From NCBI RefSeq assembly GCF_013426205.1, contig NC_089427.1:1488001-1552000 (forward strand): a stretch of DNA of 64,000 nt. Reading direction: 5' to 3'. A model generated the notes under the pieces. That model was not told where the DNA came from. It made no database searches and was given only the letters and a program-made list of their open reading frames with translations. Below, one piece after another: positions 21,246 through 32,483 of this stretch (position 1 is its first letter; each line of letters begins with the position of its first letter). Origin of the DNA: Metarhizium brunneum (lineage: Eukaryota > Ascomycota > Sordariomycetes > Hypocreales > Clavicipitaceae). A program made the translations under genes and the position numbers.

Positions 21246-22443
21246 TTATTCATCATCTCCTACCTTCTGGAGCTTGCCCATCTCGCGTTTGGTACCGGCT
21301 TCGCCAATGATCTTAATCCGGTCGATTCGTACGGCGTCGGCGCCTTCCTCGCCCTTTTGCACATACAGAATCAGCGTGGTTGTCTTTTGGAACTTGACAA
21401 AGCGCAAGCTGATGTTAGCAGTGCCTTCGGCGTTCCAATCCTTGGAAGTCAGCGTAATAGCCTGAGTCGGCTCAGTATCGTCGGCTTCACTAAAGTCCAT
21501 GTGTTGTGGCCGGTTGATGTATAGGTGAACAATCACGGGTCTCGAGACGGTATCTTGGTCCTTGGGAGGAAGAGACGTAATCTGCGTGCTCCCGTTAGTT
21601 TGACTGCCGGGAAGCTGTGGCAAACGTCTTGGCCCACCTGCAATGTGTGAAGTTTGACGGAACCTTGGAAAGGAATGAAGAGAAGAAGCTGGTCATCCGC
21701 GCCGCTCTGAACAAAGTCCTTGACGTTGACAGAATTGCTGTCGTTGCTCAAAGCGCTGGGCTTCGCGACGTCGAACAGCACCTTGACCGGTCCCGCATCT
21801 TCGTCGGCATTCGACAGCTCGCAATTGCGTATCTCTACTTGGTCGGAAATATCACTATATCCCCTCGGAATCTCTGCGCCGGCCCATGGACCACTGCTGC
21901 CGGTCCCGGTACCAGACGATTCGCCGGCAGACTCAAGCTCAGAAGCTAGTTTCTGGATGATGCGTCTCAGCTCGGTGGGATTTGCACCCTTGACCGACTG
22001 GATCACCTTTCCCTCCTGGAACAATAAGAAGGTCGGCAGCGCGGTAATCTGATATTCCTCAGAAAGAGCCTTGACTTTTTCGGTATCGATTTTGACGAAT
22101 GTAAGGAGTTGAGGCCGGGAAAGCGATTTTGACAATGCCTCATATACTGGCGCGATTTGTTGACAAGGACCGCACCAGACGGCGAAGACTACGGAGGAAA
22201 CAGAGTCAGCATGGGGAAGGCCAAGCAGGCAACGGGCTGGCAATGTCTATCCGCTCTGAAGAATTGCTCGCAATCACCAAGCAACACCCATCTTTGGTGG
22301 CGGGGTCGAGCCGAGGCGACAGCCTAGGCAATGAATGAATCTCGATAGACCAGTTACTCACAGTCGGCGACGACGAGTTTTGAGCTCTTTAGAATGCCAT
22401 CGAACTGCTCCTTGGAGGATATTTGCACCGGCGCTTGCGACAT
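21246..22443 (-). CDS. Thioredoxin-like protein with PITH domain
   Basis: Three exons (22443-22362, 22188-21638 and 21581-21246) encode 322 aa. The N-terminal thioredoxin fold has an intact redox motif in FFAVWCGPCQQIAPVYEAL and the conserved cis-proline region ITALPTFLLFQEGK. The C-terminal half is a PITH domain (EIRNCELSNADEDAGPVKVL, DDQLLLFIPFQGSVKLHTLQ, then RPVIVHLYINRPQHMDFSEA). This arrangement is that of TXNL1/Txl1, a cytosolic thioredoxin that associates with the 26S proteasome. The 173-nt first intron falls within VVAD/FFAVW and the 56-nt second between HTLQ and ITSLPP; both are GT-AG and frame-consistent. A short Ser/Gly linker (GESSGTGTGSSGPW) separates the domains. Proteasome association is inferred from the family. 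Confidence 0.93.
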
Positions 22444-23661
22444 TGTTCTTGGGCCCAACAATGCAGAAGATGTTGCTGTGTCTGTGTCTGTGTTGTCGAG
22501 TGTGGAGAATGCTGGGACGGTGAAGGATGTCGTGAAAGTCGTCAGGGGTTCAACTTTGCAGTTGCGAGCTGGAACACGATGTCTGGTCCGATTGAATTTA
22601 GGCAACCAGGACGGATGCCCCGATGCTGACACGCCCTGCCGAGGTGTATTAGGTACCTAGTAGGTGAGCGAGGGGCAACGAGTGACTTGATCAAATCTGG
22701 CGCTGGGGCCGACGCTGGACCAATTGATGTCTGCCAGCAGTTGACATGAATTGACATGATGACTTGGTGCTTCCAGCTGGCATCCAGCAGACCCCGCTAC
22801 TAGTTGCCGAGTACTTAAGTACCTTGAGACCATCAGTTACATGGTGGCGTCTAGTCTTGGACGTCGAGAGCTCTCTTGCACAAGATAAAGTAGCCATTCC
22901 CATCCCCATTCCCATAGTCATCCGTGAGAGAGGTAATCCGGAAAGTGTAATTATCCTATCAAAGGCCTGTGGTGTAGCCTAACTGTGACACGATTTTTTA
23001 TTCCTTCCATCTCTGTCAAAAACTAATTAGCCCTAGGAACACTAAGTGCGGCAGCAAATTTCAGCGACTTGAAGACTGGCAGCGATACTAACGTTGCATA
23101 TACCTTGCACCTTTCTTTTACTGTTTGGTGCACGACTTCGATGGCGACATAATTAATTCGAGAGAAAGCACATGCGAATATTTACACATGTTCACCACCA
23201 TTGCGTCCGGAGCGGCGCCCTATTGTATCACCCACGCAAACATCGGACAATGCACACACCCATGGCGGCAAACACTCACGCAAGCGTTTGGATTGCTTCC
23301 TTCACTCTCCTCTCACTTTTTGTTCAATATGAGCCTGGAGAAGGAAGCCAAGAGAGGGGAAAAGAGAGAGCCCCCGGACATTTTGGCTGGGAACCAAAGA
23401 CTCTGCCCCCCCTTTATACACTCTTGACTCATCCTATTCTTCTTCCTAATTACTTCTGAAGTCATCAATATCATACACGCAGGCCCTTTTCCACCTCTTG
23501 TTCCAATCCGTCACCACACACAACCAACACAGCTCCTGCCAGGCCGGGCAACGTTCAAGGGACCCAGGGCGCTCAACATGCCTTCGTAATCATTTATGCT
23601 CCTAATTTCACTCATCGGGCCTACCTTGTCTCCCCCCCGGCCGTTCCAGAGACTCGAGACA
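22444..23661. promoter_or_regulatory. Divergent intergenic region
   Basis: This 1.2-kb region separates the opposed starts of the thioredoxin-PITH gene (minus) and the BTB gene (plus). It has short palindromic words (TAGGTACCTA at about 22650-22660, and TACTTAAGTA near 22813-22822) and a CCCATTCCCAT repeat near 22895-22915. No supported gene; frames inside are short and featureless. Confidence 0.5.
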
Positions 23662-24841
23662 ATGACTCGCGCCCCATTAGACGGGAGGCCAAGACAGCTA
23701 GAAAGGCCACCTTTACGGGCACATCACCAAAGCAGAAACAAGACAAACACATCGTATATGGATCATCTACGTCCTGCTTCCCCTCCGAAAACAAATCCCT
23801 GGGTGAAAAGGCCATCTGCTGCTTCACTTGCGCCAGAGTGGCCAGTCTGCACACCGGATTTTAGCCAGGAAAATGAGGTGCCGGCGCAAGAAAAGGCAAC
23901 ATCTCGAAGCGTGAAATTTATTTGTTCCGCCGATACCAAGGATTCGGATGCTGTCTCGCCATCAAAGAAGCTTCTCCAAGCGGCGGCGCCTCGGGCTTGT
24001 ACCAGGTTTGCATGGGGCTGGATCGCCGCTAATCATGGAATACGCCTACTGACAAAGGCTCTGATAGGTTGTGGCTACGGCCATTTGGCGCCGACGTCTT
24101 CGTCTGGGCTGGCCGCGAGGTTTTTGAAGTGCACCGTAGCATCGTGGAGTCGCAGTCGGCATGGCTGAGACAAAACCTCCCACCCGCAAACAAGGTAGGA
24201 TGAAACATTGGGATACTATACAGACAATTTACGGGCTATTATGGACTGACTGACGGACAATAATTAGAAGGGGACCCCGAGCGACGTGCGCTTGCCTTTT
24301 TGCCCTCAGGTCGTGGGATACGCGTTGCGATTCATGTACACGGAAAGTACGTCTTGTTTTCCCCCGTGGCTCAATGCAAAATGCTGATTCAAGACTGTAT
24401 CCAGGCCTTGAAATATTAGAATACGATCGGGAGAACTTTTGTGATCTGATTTGTATCCCACGTAGCGCATTGCTGTACGTTGGCGCCGTGGATCTTGGGG
24501 TCGAGGCGATGAAAGATCATATTGAAAAGGTCCTTGGACAGATGTCTCAAGACCTGGCGTGTTACCTGACCAAGACATTTGTGAACAAGACGATGGAACA
24601 TGAGGAGGTTGCTGCGGCAGTTTTTCACCTTAGAAACGCATTAGAAGTTGCATATTCACACGAATCGCAAGCAGAAACTCTATGCCTCCGGCGCGGTCTG
24701 GCCAGTCTATTGGATATCTTATTTCCCGTTCTCATCCCACACCCGGAATTTGTCAACTTGCTTTCAGACAAGGTTTGGAAAGACCACTCGGAAGCTATAT
24801 CGCACGATCTTGTCTATGCGCGACGAGCGAAGGAGCGCTAG
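23662..24841 (+). CDS. BTB/POZ domain protein
   Basis: Four exons (23662-24005, 24068-24194, 24268-24346 and 24405-24841) encode about 328 aa. After a disordered basic N-terminus comes a BTB/POZ domain: ADVFVWAGREVFEVHRSIVE, SAWLRQNLPPANK, then VRLPFCPQVVGYALRFMYTE. The match is to the DVxVxxGxxxFxVHRxIL type. BTB domains mediate dimerisation and often Cullin-3 adaptor function; which applies here is unknown. The C-terminal part (LEILEYDRENFCDLICIPRS, LLYVGAVDLGVEAMKDHIEK) fits the helical extension after a fungal BTB. Introns of 62, 73 and 58 nt are GT-AG, and each restores domain continuity, for example TR/LWLRPFGADVF. An in-frame upstream ATG at 23596 would add 22 residues. The position of intron 3 in MYTE/SLEIL is well supported. 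Confidence 0.82.
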
Positions 24842-25349
24842 GGCAGCACCTTGGAAACGGGTGTAGGTTCCTTCATGAAACTGAACTGATATTGCCAGTG
24901 GTTGGCTGTGGTCTGGGAGAATGATAGTACACACTGCACAGCACTTTCGGCTACATGCTATGTGAGATACTACTCCTCCAAATCACGATTCTTCAAACGA
25001 TACGGTGTCTTTTTAGTCATCCAGCGGTACCTGGTCGAGGTCAATGGACGTGCTTCTGCATTGGTATTCGACGGAGAGACAACCACCAGGCATCGAGTGC
25101 AACAGAGCATGATGACGGTATTGCTATTGCACGAGAAGCTGCCATCATGTAGTGACTGGGGTGGAGAAGAAAGTTGGCAGTTTTGTCACGCATTTGATGT
25201 CGGGCTCTTCGGGAGGTGATATTTACTATCTAGAGTCTTCAAAGTTTCGGTGCCGCAAAGTCAGGGATGCATCCTCCTCTGCCACATAAGGTGATACGGA
25301 GGTTTCCCCCTAAGATACAGTCTGATAAAATATATATTCGCCCGTCAAG

Positions 25350-25432
25350 AAGTATACGCTAGTATGTTACAATATAGTATAGCTTAGAGCACGATAGCTA
25401 GGTACCTGATCTAGCCAGACACTTTTGACCTG
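25350..25432 (+). repeat. Dispersed repeat, copy B
   Basis: Shares AGTATACGCTA, TAGAGCACGATAGCTAGGTA and ACTTTTGACC, in that order, with the copy near 61.5 kb (TGTATACACTA, TAGAGCGCGATAGCCAGGTA, CCTTTTGCCTCC). Many of the differences are transitions, as expected for an old copy or one altered by RIP-type mutation. No coding capacity is visible. Confidence 0.5.
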
Positions 25433-25879
25433 TCCTTGCCCAGCAGGTGAATTATGCCAAGGATACTGAAGCGGACGTGATTTAGCCCGGGCTCATTATA
25501 GCCTTAATGGTGCGGCACATGTGCAGTATCTTGATGAGACCAAGACTCCTAAATACCCTCCCTATAAGGGCCAATGCTTCTAGTTAGGGGAGAATGGAGC
25601 TGCTTTTATCTAGCGCACAAAGAGTTGATGACAGTCTTTTCAGAGAGGGGAAACTTGATGTGGTCAACCCAGGCTTCCAAAAATTACGCTGGTGAGTTGA
25701 AGGGGCCGCCGATTCCAAGGAGCGGCCCTACTACGCAATACGTCCCGTCGGAAGCCTTCAATGCTGGTAATGCCTATAATCTTGGGAAATCGTATAGCTG
25801 ACATTTATACCTATATCTTTTACTTGCGTAACTTGTTATTTAACATGGATTCTGGCGTTTCACAGACATGGGATAACAC

Positions 25880-26325
25880 GGTGGCGGAATACCTACCTCC
25901 TTGGCATTCCTGGAGAAGAGGAGGAGCAGATTCTTCGCAGCATTATTCCAAGCGAAGTACGAACATTGGCGCCCGAGGAATGGACGCAGTGGCCTGAAAT
26001 TATCAGGCATGCATATCACGGTTATTTATTGTAATTTAACAGACGGGATGGCATGGCAGCACGAGATTTTACAAACGACGAACTAGATGCCGAATACAAT
26101 CAGAGTGCATCAGAAGCATCGCGCGAAGGGCTCACCGACTCCATGGTCCAGTCACTAGAGTGGACTCTATTTGACTTGTATGAGATAATTAAACAAGAAG
26201 CCGCTCGACAAGAACAAGTGCTCCAATATTCGACAAAAGAGGACGACGCTGCCCATGATATGTCCAACTTGCAGATCTTTCAGGACATCAAGGTGGAACT
26301 AGGGCATAACATGACATCGACGTAA
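25880..26325 (+). pseudogene. Unidentified gene fragment
   Basis: From 25885 the frame reads NTYLLGIPGEEEEQILRSII, then SEVRTLAPEEWTQWPEIIR. After a possible 36-nt intron-like gap (GC...AACAG, about 26006-26041) it continues in another frame as RDGMAARDFTNDELDAEYNQ, then LEWTLFDLYEIIKQEAARQE, to a stop at 26325. The residue pattern (charged, with amphipathic helices) is more protein-like than the neighbouring frames, but I do not recognise the family. The join between the two parts is unusual: 36 nt is very short for a fungal intron. A frameshifted relic is the more cautious reading. The ATG-initiated 90-aa frame at 26053-26325 alone is another possibility. Confidence 0.35.
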
Positions 26326-26699
26326 CAAGAGGAACCAGACTACTTAAAAGATGGCCAACTATAAGCTACGGGCTTGGCTTCGAATGACTAATTCCTACTT
26401 TAGGGACAGAGCAAATAAAGTAGTGACGGCTGGCTGGACAGATTCGGGAATGGGGTGAATGCGTGACACCCATCGTGAACAGTGCTTCGGCAACGACTGA
26501 TGCGACACTGTTTGGTGCCTCCCATTTGGAGTTAAAAAAATTTCGACTGCCATCTGGAACTTTATATCCGTAATCGTCTTCTCCAATTCCTCCATTTTCT
26601 CAATTCTCCCTATATGCGCCCTGATGTGGTTTGTAACTTTCGCGATAGTTGCTCCATGCTTGGTGACAGATCGCGCCACGTGTGAATTGCTCGGCGGGA

Positions 26700-26935
26700 T
26701 TACTCTTTTCTAGATGCGCTTATCCCTTTATCACGCACTATATTACAACTATTATTATATCTATTTAAGTGCTGTGTTACCAGATTTTACACTTGCACAA
26801 TACTCGTATCATGCTTGTAATTTCACTCGAATAATGAGCGAAACAATTCACACCTTAATATATTTCAGTAATTTATAATGAAATATATTCGATTGTAATA
26901 AAGTATATATTGGTATATTGTTTGTCCGAGACGCG
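26700..26935. other. AT-rich block
   Basis: This stretch is strongly AT-rich compared with everything around it, with runs such as ATTACAACTATTATTATATC. No reading frame is present. It could be RIP-mutated repeat sequence or the AT-rich part of an upstream region. Confidence 0.5.
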
Positions 26936-27165
26936 GCTTAACGTTTTCGAGTCATGTAGGGTATGCCAGGCCCCATGCAGCTCCAAGCCAGATCCCTGAC
27001 GATGCATGGTTAGATTAGCTTAGATTTTCATACATACATACATGCCTTTTTTTTTTTTCGTCCCGAGAACCAAAATAGATATTTTCGTTTTGTACTTGTA
27101 TAATTTGGCCTGTCTGCTTAGCTTGATACCAACTCCGGGAATTGTTGTTCCTGTGCAGTGCTGTA

Positions 27166-30100
27166 ATGGCCTATTACGCCTCTGAGGGCAATTCGCGTCG
27201 GCCACGGGTTCGCTTCTACCAAGGCGACCGAGAGACTTATGCCGTGTGTTGAACCCTTAGTCTGCGGCGGACAATTGGCTGATATTTCTTACCTACAGTC
27301 TGCTCGCCCCCGGAGATATGTATACAGTGCCCCAACGTCGTCAAGACGTCGTGGCCAATACTCTGGCGATGAATATGTCCCAGAAAGAGTGCCTGCATCT
27401 ACCATGCCGCCATGGACGCATCTCGAGCGCCGCATGCCGTCACACCACGAGGAGCATTCACAGCAGACGGTTTTCGGACTTCCCGCTTCCTCTGGGAGGC
27501 GGGTGAGACATCGTGATGCCGAGACAGCAGAGGTTCCACAGCCGCCGGGAATGTCGAGATACTCGCAGTCTCCCCCACGAATGGACAGCAGGGAAGAAGA
27601 TGACACCTATTCGTGGCAACGAACTACTAGAAGAGATGCGGACCAGGCTTCTGACCGAAGCCATTCTCCATCGAGGGTGCCATACTATGATGCCAATGAT
27701 GGCCCCCGGGTCCACGCCTACAAGTCTGGAGACGCACAAGTCTACATTGTTGACGAGGGACAGGCTGACAGAGGCTTTCGTCCACCGAGCCCCATGGACG
27801 GAGATTTGGACGCATATGACGAGTTCAATTTCCTGTTTTCCAAGTCGGCCTCCAAGGACGAAGAACTGTCAGATCTGGAATCGCCAGCGGTGGACTCTGA
27901 CTCTGCACATAGAGAGAGTCGCGATATTTCGGTAGTATCAAATGCCAAGAGAATTTATTCTTCACATTACACCGGCAGTGCGGAAACTGGAGGCGTCCAT
28001 GCAGCCAAATTGACCGAGCTATTCGACACAAAAGGGAAGAAAAGGTCACTGTTCAAGTGGCTGTGAGTAGTAACCAACGAGCCTAGCAAAGAGGTTCAGA
28101 ACTAGAACTGTTACTGACAGCATGGTAGCCATATCCACCAAGAAGTCATGAACTTTGACGATTTTTGGGTAGATAAAACGTGGATGCTCCCTATGCGTAA
28201 CTTACCTCCTGTCTGACCGTCATGCAGGCCGAAATCTCGCGTCAAATTCATTTCCCAGAGCTCGAAAGAAGTGCCATGGCAAAGCTCAGAGCAGATGTGA
28301 AGAAGCACTGTATCAAGACACGACAGAACCCCAAAGGGGCAAGGGTTGGGTATATGGAACCTCGCTATCTTGAGGTCCCTCTAAAGTCCTTCACGAAGCA
28401 GCTTTCAGGCCAAGAGAAGCCAACAGGCTCTGCGAGATGGATCTGCCTCCCGTATTTCTCTCTGCAAAAGTACTCGGGCTTGCTTGCAGGCTCATCTACG
28501 TCTGTGTTTCCCTCGCAGACGCTGCTGCAGGCACAGTACTCCCGCACAACAGAACAGAGAGACATGCTACAAGCTGTTTGTCAAGTGGCCCCAACCAAAA
28601 CGAATGACTGCTTTCATATTGCGCAGCTCTGGTGTATAGTTTTAGACAACTGTGTGAAACACCCCTCGAGTGACACAAGTCTCCCCTGTGGCTGACCAGT
28701 GACCAGCACTCCTCGTAACTTGCGGTACCATGTCCGAGCTCGATCTCCGTGGAGAGTTGGTCGACGTCAGGTCTCAGCCGTCCCCAGAGGCGGCTGGCTC
28801 TACGCCTGGAAGGATTCTTGTCAAGTACGGAAACGCTGTTACTTGGTCCTTTCCAGCTGTGGCATGCTCTACTTGGTTTGTGAGTGCAGTGCCGTTGAGA
28901 GACTTTTTCTCTTCTCACCTTTTTTTTCTCTTTTCTTTTTATCACTAACCTTAGGTAGATGTTCTTATCCAACTTCCACGCCTTTTGGCCAAGAAACTTG
29001 GAGTTCTCGTACAACAACCAAGCAGTGACAGCGGTAAATTGGTCCAAAGTTTTACGACTCGCAGCTCGCCCTCAGGGAGGTGTCCTGTTGAAGATGGAGA
29101 TAGTGTGAGAATTTTCACCGCCATGACTTTGACAACCTCTAATACTAGTAGTCTCTAAATCGTAACTAATATGACGTAGATCACGGCCCTCTCCTCCGCG
29201 AACGGTTTTGAAGCCTCTAGTACCTGGTGATGCAGGAGACGAGCATTCAAAACCATGCAAGAAACCACACGAATATTTACACGTACTTACTCTCCAGCCA
29301 GTAGAAGCCTTGAATGAACAATTGGGTTTGGCCGAGAAGTTTCTGACGGGCCAAGCATCGTACGCAGATCAGCGAGCGTACAAAAGCTGCGGGGATGCCA
29401 CGAGGGAGAGTGTGCATGATTTCCTGGTGAAACAATCGACCCAGGTGGAAGAAAAAGCAAGCGACAATATAAGACTCATGCATGAGGAGAGAATTGACAT
29501 TTTCAATGCTGCGGATGATATCCTCAGGCTGTTCTTCCCTTTGGCGTTTGATGGACCGACGATACACAAGTATTGGGGAGCTGTCAAGTCTCTTCTCAAG
29601 GTATGATACCCGGGCCATGGTGTACCAAACTAGCCACAATCATGTTGCTAATGACAGCTACATAAATCAGATACCTCAACTGGAGGGAGAGTTTACAGTC
29701 TCGTCCGTATCTGCAAGCCAAAGTATTACGACAGAGATTCGGACGGCCTTGAGAGACATGTCTCAAGATGTCGAAAACTTCCAGAATCTAATGTCCTATG
29801 CTGATGAGAAGGAAAGGGCCACCATCGACCTCCCCCGGCAGTTCATCACGGCCTGGCTTCACATTGTGTCTGGCTTGATCAGTGCCTTTGACAGAGGAAA
29901 TGCATGGCTTGCGCACGTGTCCAAGGCTAAAGTGCTCATGATGGATGGCATGAACCGTATTGTCCAGGGCATTTCGAGTCGAAACCTTCTCGACGATTCT
30001 GCCGTGCTACCCTTGGAGGTCCTTTCACTATTTTCACTCAACTTGCTGCATGATCAAGTGGGCAAAGCAGAAGACATCATGGATACCTACGCGCAGTACC

Positions 30101-31118
30101 TGACGTTGCTGGTAAGGGCAGCCTGGACTCTTTGTAGAGATTCGACCGGTTCTGACCTTTTGTTTTTCGGTAGGATGCGGAGATTACCAGCCAGCCGTCT
30201 GACCGGTCTTATCAACACCGAATCGATCTGGTCCAACAAGAAATGACAGTCATCAAAAGGACAGTGGCGAAGCAAAGATATATTCTGGCAAGCATCAAAT
30301 CAAACCTCCCCATCAAAGATGGCGGCAGATATCTGGCAGACGCGGCCGACGACGCTGTTTGGCGCCGCAGACGAGGCAGGGACATGTACGAGGACGCGCC
30401 GCCTTATTACCCTGGTCCGCTGCCGTACGACCCTATAGTGAGACGGCGTGATGCCGAATACATGAGGCTGGACGACGAAGATGCGGCGGACCTCGAAGCC
30501 GCTTCCAGACTCTCCGCTACCGATGAGCTCGGCTTCCGCGCCCTGTTCCTCAACGAATGCATCCGGCTCGTGGAGCAGCGCGAGTTCGACCTCCGCCGCC
30601 ACACCGACTACGCAGACGACCTGGAGCGCGCCGTAGTGTACGGGCTAGACTGGACAAGGGACCGGCAGGAAAATGCCATCTACGCCTTCACAATCGTCAC
30701 CGTCGTGTTTCTCCCGCTCAGCGCCATCTCGAGCATCTTTGGCATGAACACCAACGACATCCGCGACATGGATTCCGGCCAGTGGCTGTACTGGGCCGTC
30801 GCCATCCCCGTCACGCTGCTCATCATTGTCATTGGCCTGTGGTGGATGGGCGAGCTGGGCAACGTCCTCGGGTGGCTGTCTGGCAGGCAGACGGGCCGCG
30901 TCTCAAACACCAGATATGTCCCTGGCGTGGCGCCCCAGAGGACGGATGCCGCGGCATATGTCGTCGATCGGCCTGCGCCCACGCCGGAGGTGGACTATCC
31001 GGAGGCACGGATGGCGGATGACCGTTTGCCGCGTCCGATGGCGTACATGGCCGAGCAGAGCGTGCCGGTCGTTCGACGCCCGAAAAGACGTCCGCAGTCG
31101 GTTAGTATTCGATATTAA
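27166..31118 (+). CDS. CorA-like Mg2+ transporter-domain protein
   Basis: Nine exons are inferred: 27166-27243, 27299-28062, 28129-28168, 28228-28651, 28707-28879, 28959-29104, 29180-29600, 29671-30111 and 30174-31118, giving about 1143 aa. The N-terminal ~270 residues are disordered and charged. The middle part resembles a widespread fungal cytosolic region preceding CorA-like channels (RSAMAKLRADVKKHCIKTRQ, ARWICLPYFSLQKYSG, LLVTCGTMSE). Near the C-terminus are two membrane spans: IYAFTIVTVVFLPLSAISSI, followed at once by the GMN signature (FGMNTNDIRDMD, about residue 1019), then LYWAVAIPVTLLIIVIGLWW. CorA proteins are pentameric Mg2+ channels whose GMN loop forms the pore entrance. Whether this divergent subgroup transports Mg2+ is not known. 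All eight introns are short GT-AG and were placed by frame continuity; the donor at 29105 and the acceptor at 28958 are the least certain. Confidence 0.88.
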
Positions 31119-31546
31119 ACGTCCCTCTCGACTCATGGCTTGATGGGAAGCAAGACATCCGTGTTGCATTTGTGCAGTGGGGACCCAAACAGTATTTGGC
31201 CAAATCAAGGAACTACTACCTGGCAATCGTGCTACATCCTGCAATTGTGTGCGATAATATATGAACGTATACTTCTTGCTCAACAAAGATATTCCGCCAC
31301 AAACCGTACGTACATACATGTAAAGCAAATTAATAACTTGTTCATTGTGCAATGTCAAATCCAGACCCTCTCGGCCCAGTAAATACAAAATCCCAGCCTT
31401 GATCCAAGTTCCTACACACTTTAGACAGCATTAGGCTTCATAATCATTTATCGCAGCCGTCGAACCTTGTCCAAAAAACCCCCCTTCCCCCCCAAAAAAA
31501 AGAAAGAAGAAAAAAACCTCCCATCAACTCCTATCCCGTAGATGCT
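31119..31546. other. Convergent 3' spacer
   Basis: This 428-bp spacer lies between the 3' ends of two convergent genes. It has a C run followed by an A run near 31480-31505. No gene seen. Confidence 0.5.
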
Positions 31547-32205
31547 TTACCGCCGATAATAATCCCTCGAGTCATAGTACTCTCTATCGTAGCAATCCCT
31601 GTCGCGATAGGCCCTCCTTTCACGACTCGTCTCCCTATCCTCCGTGTGGACATGGACATGGGTCACTCTCTCCTTATTATCCTCAATCATCTTCCTCTCC
31701 CTAGGAGGCTCGACGTACCTCCTCGGGGCCTCGACGTAGCGGTATGTTTCGTACCTGGGCTCCACGGGGACGGGCACAGGCACGGGGACGAAGCGATCTC
31801 GCTCAACGTACAACTCCTTCTCGCGGGTGTGGCTGTGGCTCCTGGAACGGCTGCGGCTGGACTTTGACGACTTCACCGACGGCTCGACGTCGACGGCTAT
31901 GACTTCAATTTGCGGCTCGGGCGCGGGAAGGGCGGGTGGGGATGGACAGGGCGCTGGCGGGCATGGCTCAGGCTCGGCAGGCTCCTCGATGATGGGGACG
32001 GGGACGGGCTCTTCGCATGGCGGAGGGGTAGGTGGGATAATGCGCGTGACGCGGCGGCGAGAGGTGAGGATGTCTGGCTCGGGCCGCGAGAGGTACAGAC
32101 GCTTTTTGGTGCCGTGATGGCGACCTGGGAGAGGGTTAGCTTTGGTGGCGGCGATGGCAATGAGGATGGATGCGGGAGATGGGGATATGGTTGCGGCATA
32201 CCCAT
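31547..32205 (-). CDS. Low-complexity Pro/Glu and Arg/Ser-rich protein
   Basis: The predicted protein (about 193 aa) contains TKKRLYLSRPEPDILTSRRR, a Pro/Glu-rich acidic tract (EEPVPVPIIEEPAEPEPCPP), a Ser-Arg-His segment (KSSKSSRSRSRSHSHTREKE), VPVPVPVPVEPRYETYRYVE and a Tyr/Arg/Asp-rich tail (RDRDCYDREYYDSRDYYRR). No folded domain is evident. I infer a 77-nt intron (32201-32125; donor GTATGC, branch GCTAACC, acceptor CTCCCAG). It places ATG-G in a 4-nt coding exon (32205-32202) and gives MGRHHGTKKRLYLSRPEP. Without splicing, the frame runs further upstream through implausible low-complexity sequence. The start is therefore a model; the body of the gene is likely real. The function is unknown; the Arg/Ser and acidic tracts suggest an intrinsically disordered protein. 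Confidence 0.6.
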
Positions 32206-32467
32206 TTCGATGGCGCGCGGATGAGGCCCGGCGATGTTTGAGGTGGCCAAGAGGCTTGGCGGATTGTATGGGATTGGGGGGGTTATGCAGAGTTTCGCAA
32301 TGCAGAGGCAGACCAGATGAAAAAGCCTGTGTAAAGAGGAGCCAGCACGAGTAATATATGTGTGTGTGCACAAGATGCTGAAGACATGAGGATGAGGGCA
32401 GGACGAATGGACAAGGCGCAGCAACCAAGATGCATCATGTGGGCAAGGACCACGCTTCTTCCATCTC

Positions 32468-32483
32468 TACTCCGTACGGAGTA
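32468..32483. repeat. TACTCCG/CGGAGTA palindrome
   Basis: The 16-bp word TACTCCGTACGGAGTA is a perfect palindrome. It is one member of a family of TACGGAG-based words scattered through the intergenic parts of the window. Confidence 0.7.

Larger units (their letters stand above)
24842..27165. other. AT-rich spacer with coding debris
   Basis: This 2.3-kb spacer has no intact gene. Frames at 24902-25219 and 25574-25801 look like worn coding sequence, 25880-26325 retains the best coding-like stretch (listed separately), and 25350-25432 holds a copy of a dispersed repeat. From about 26700 to 26935 the sequence is very AT-rich, with TATTATA-type words. Just upstream of the next gene a T run occurs at 27048-27058. 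The mixture suggests an old insertion zone altered by mutation. Confidence 0.45.
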
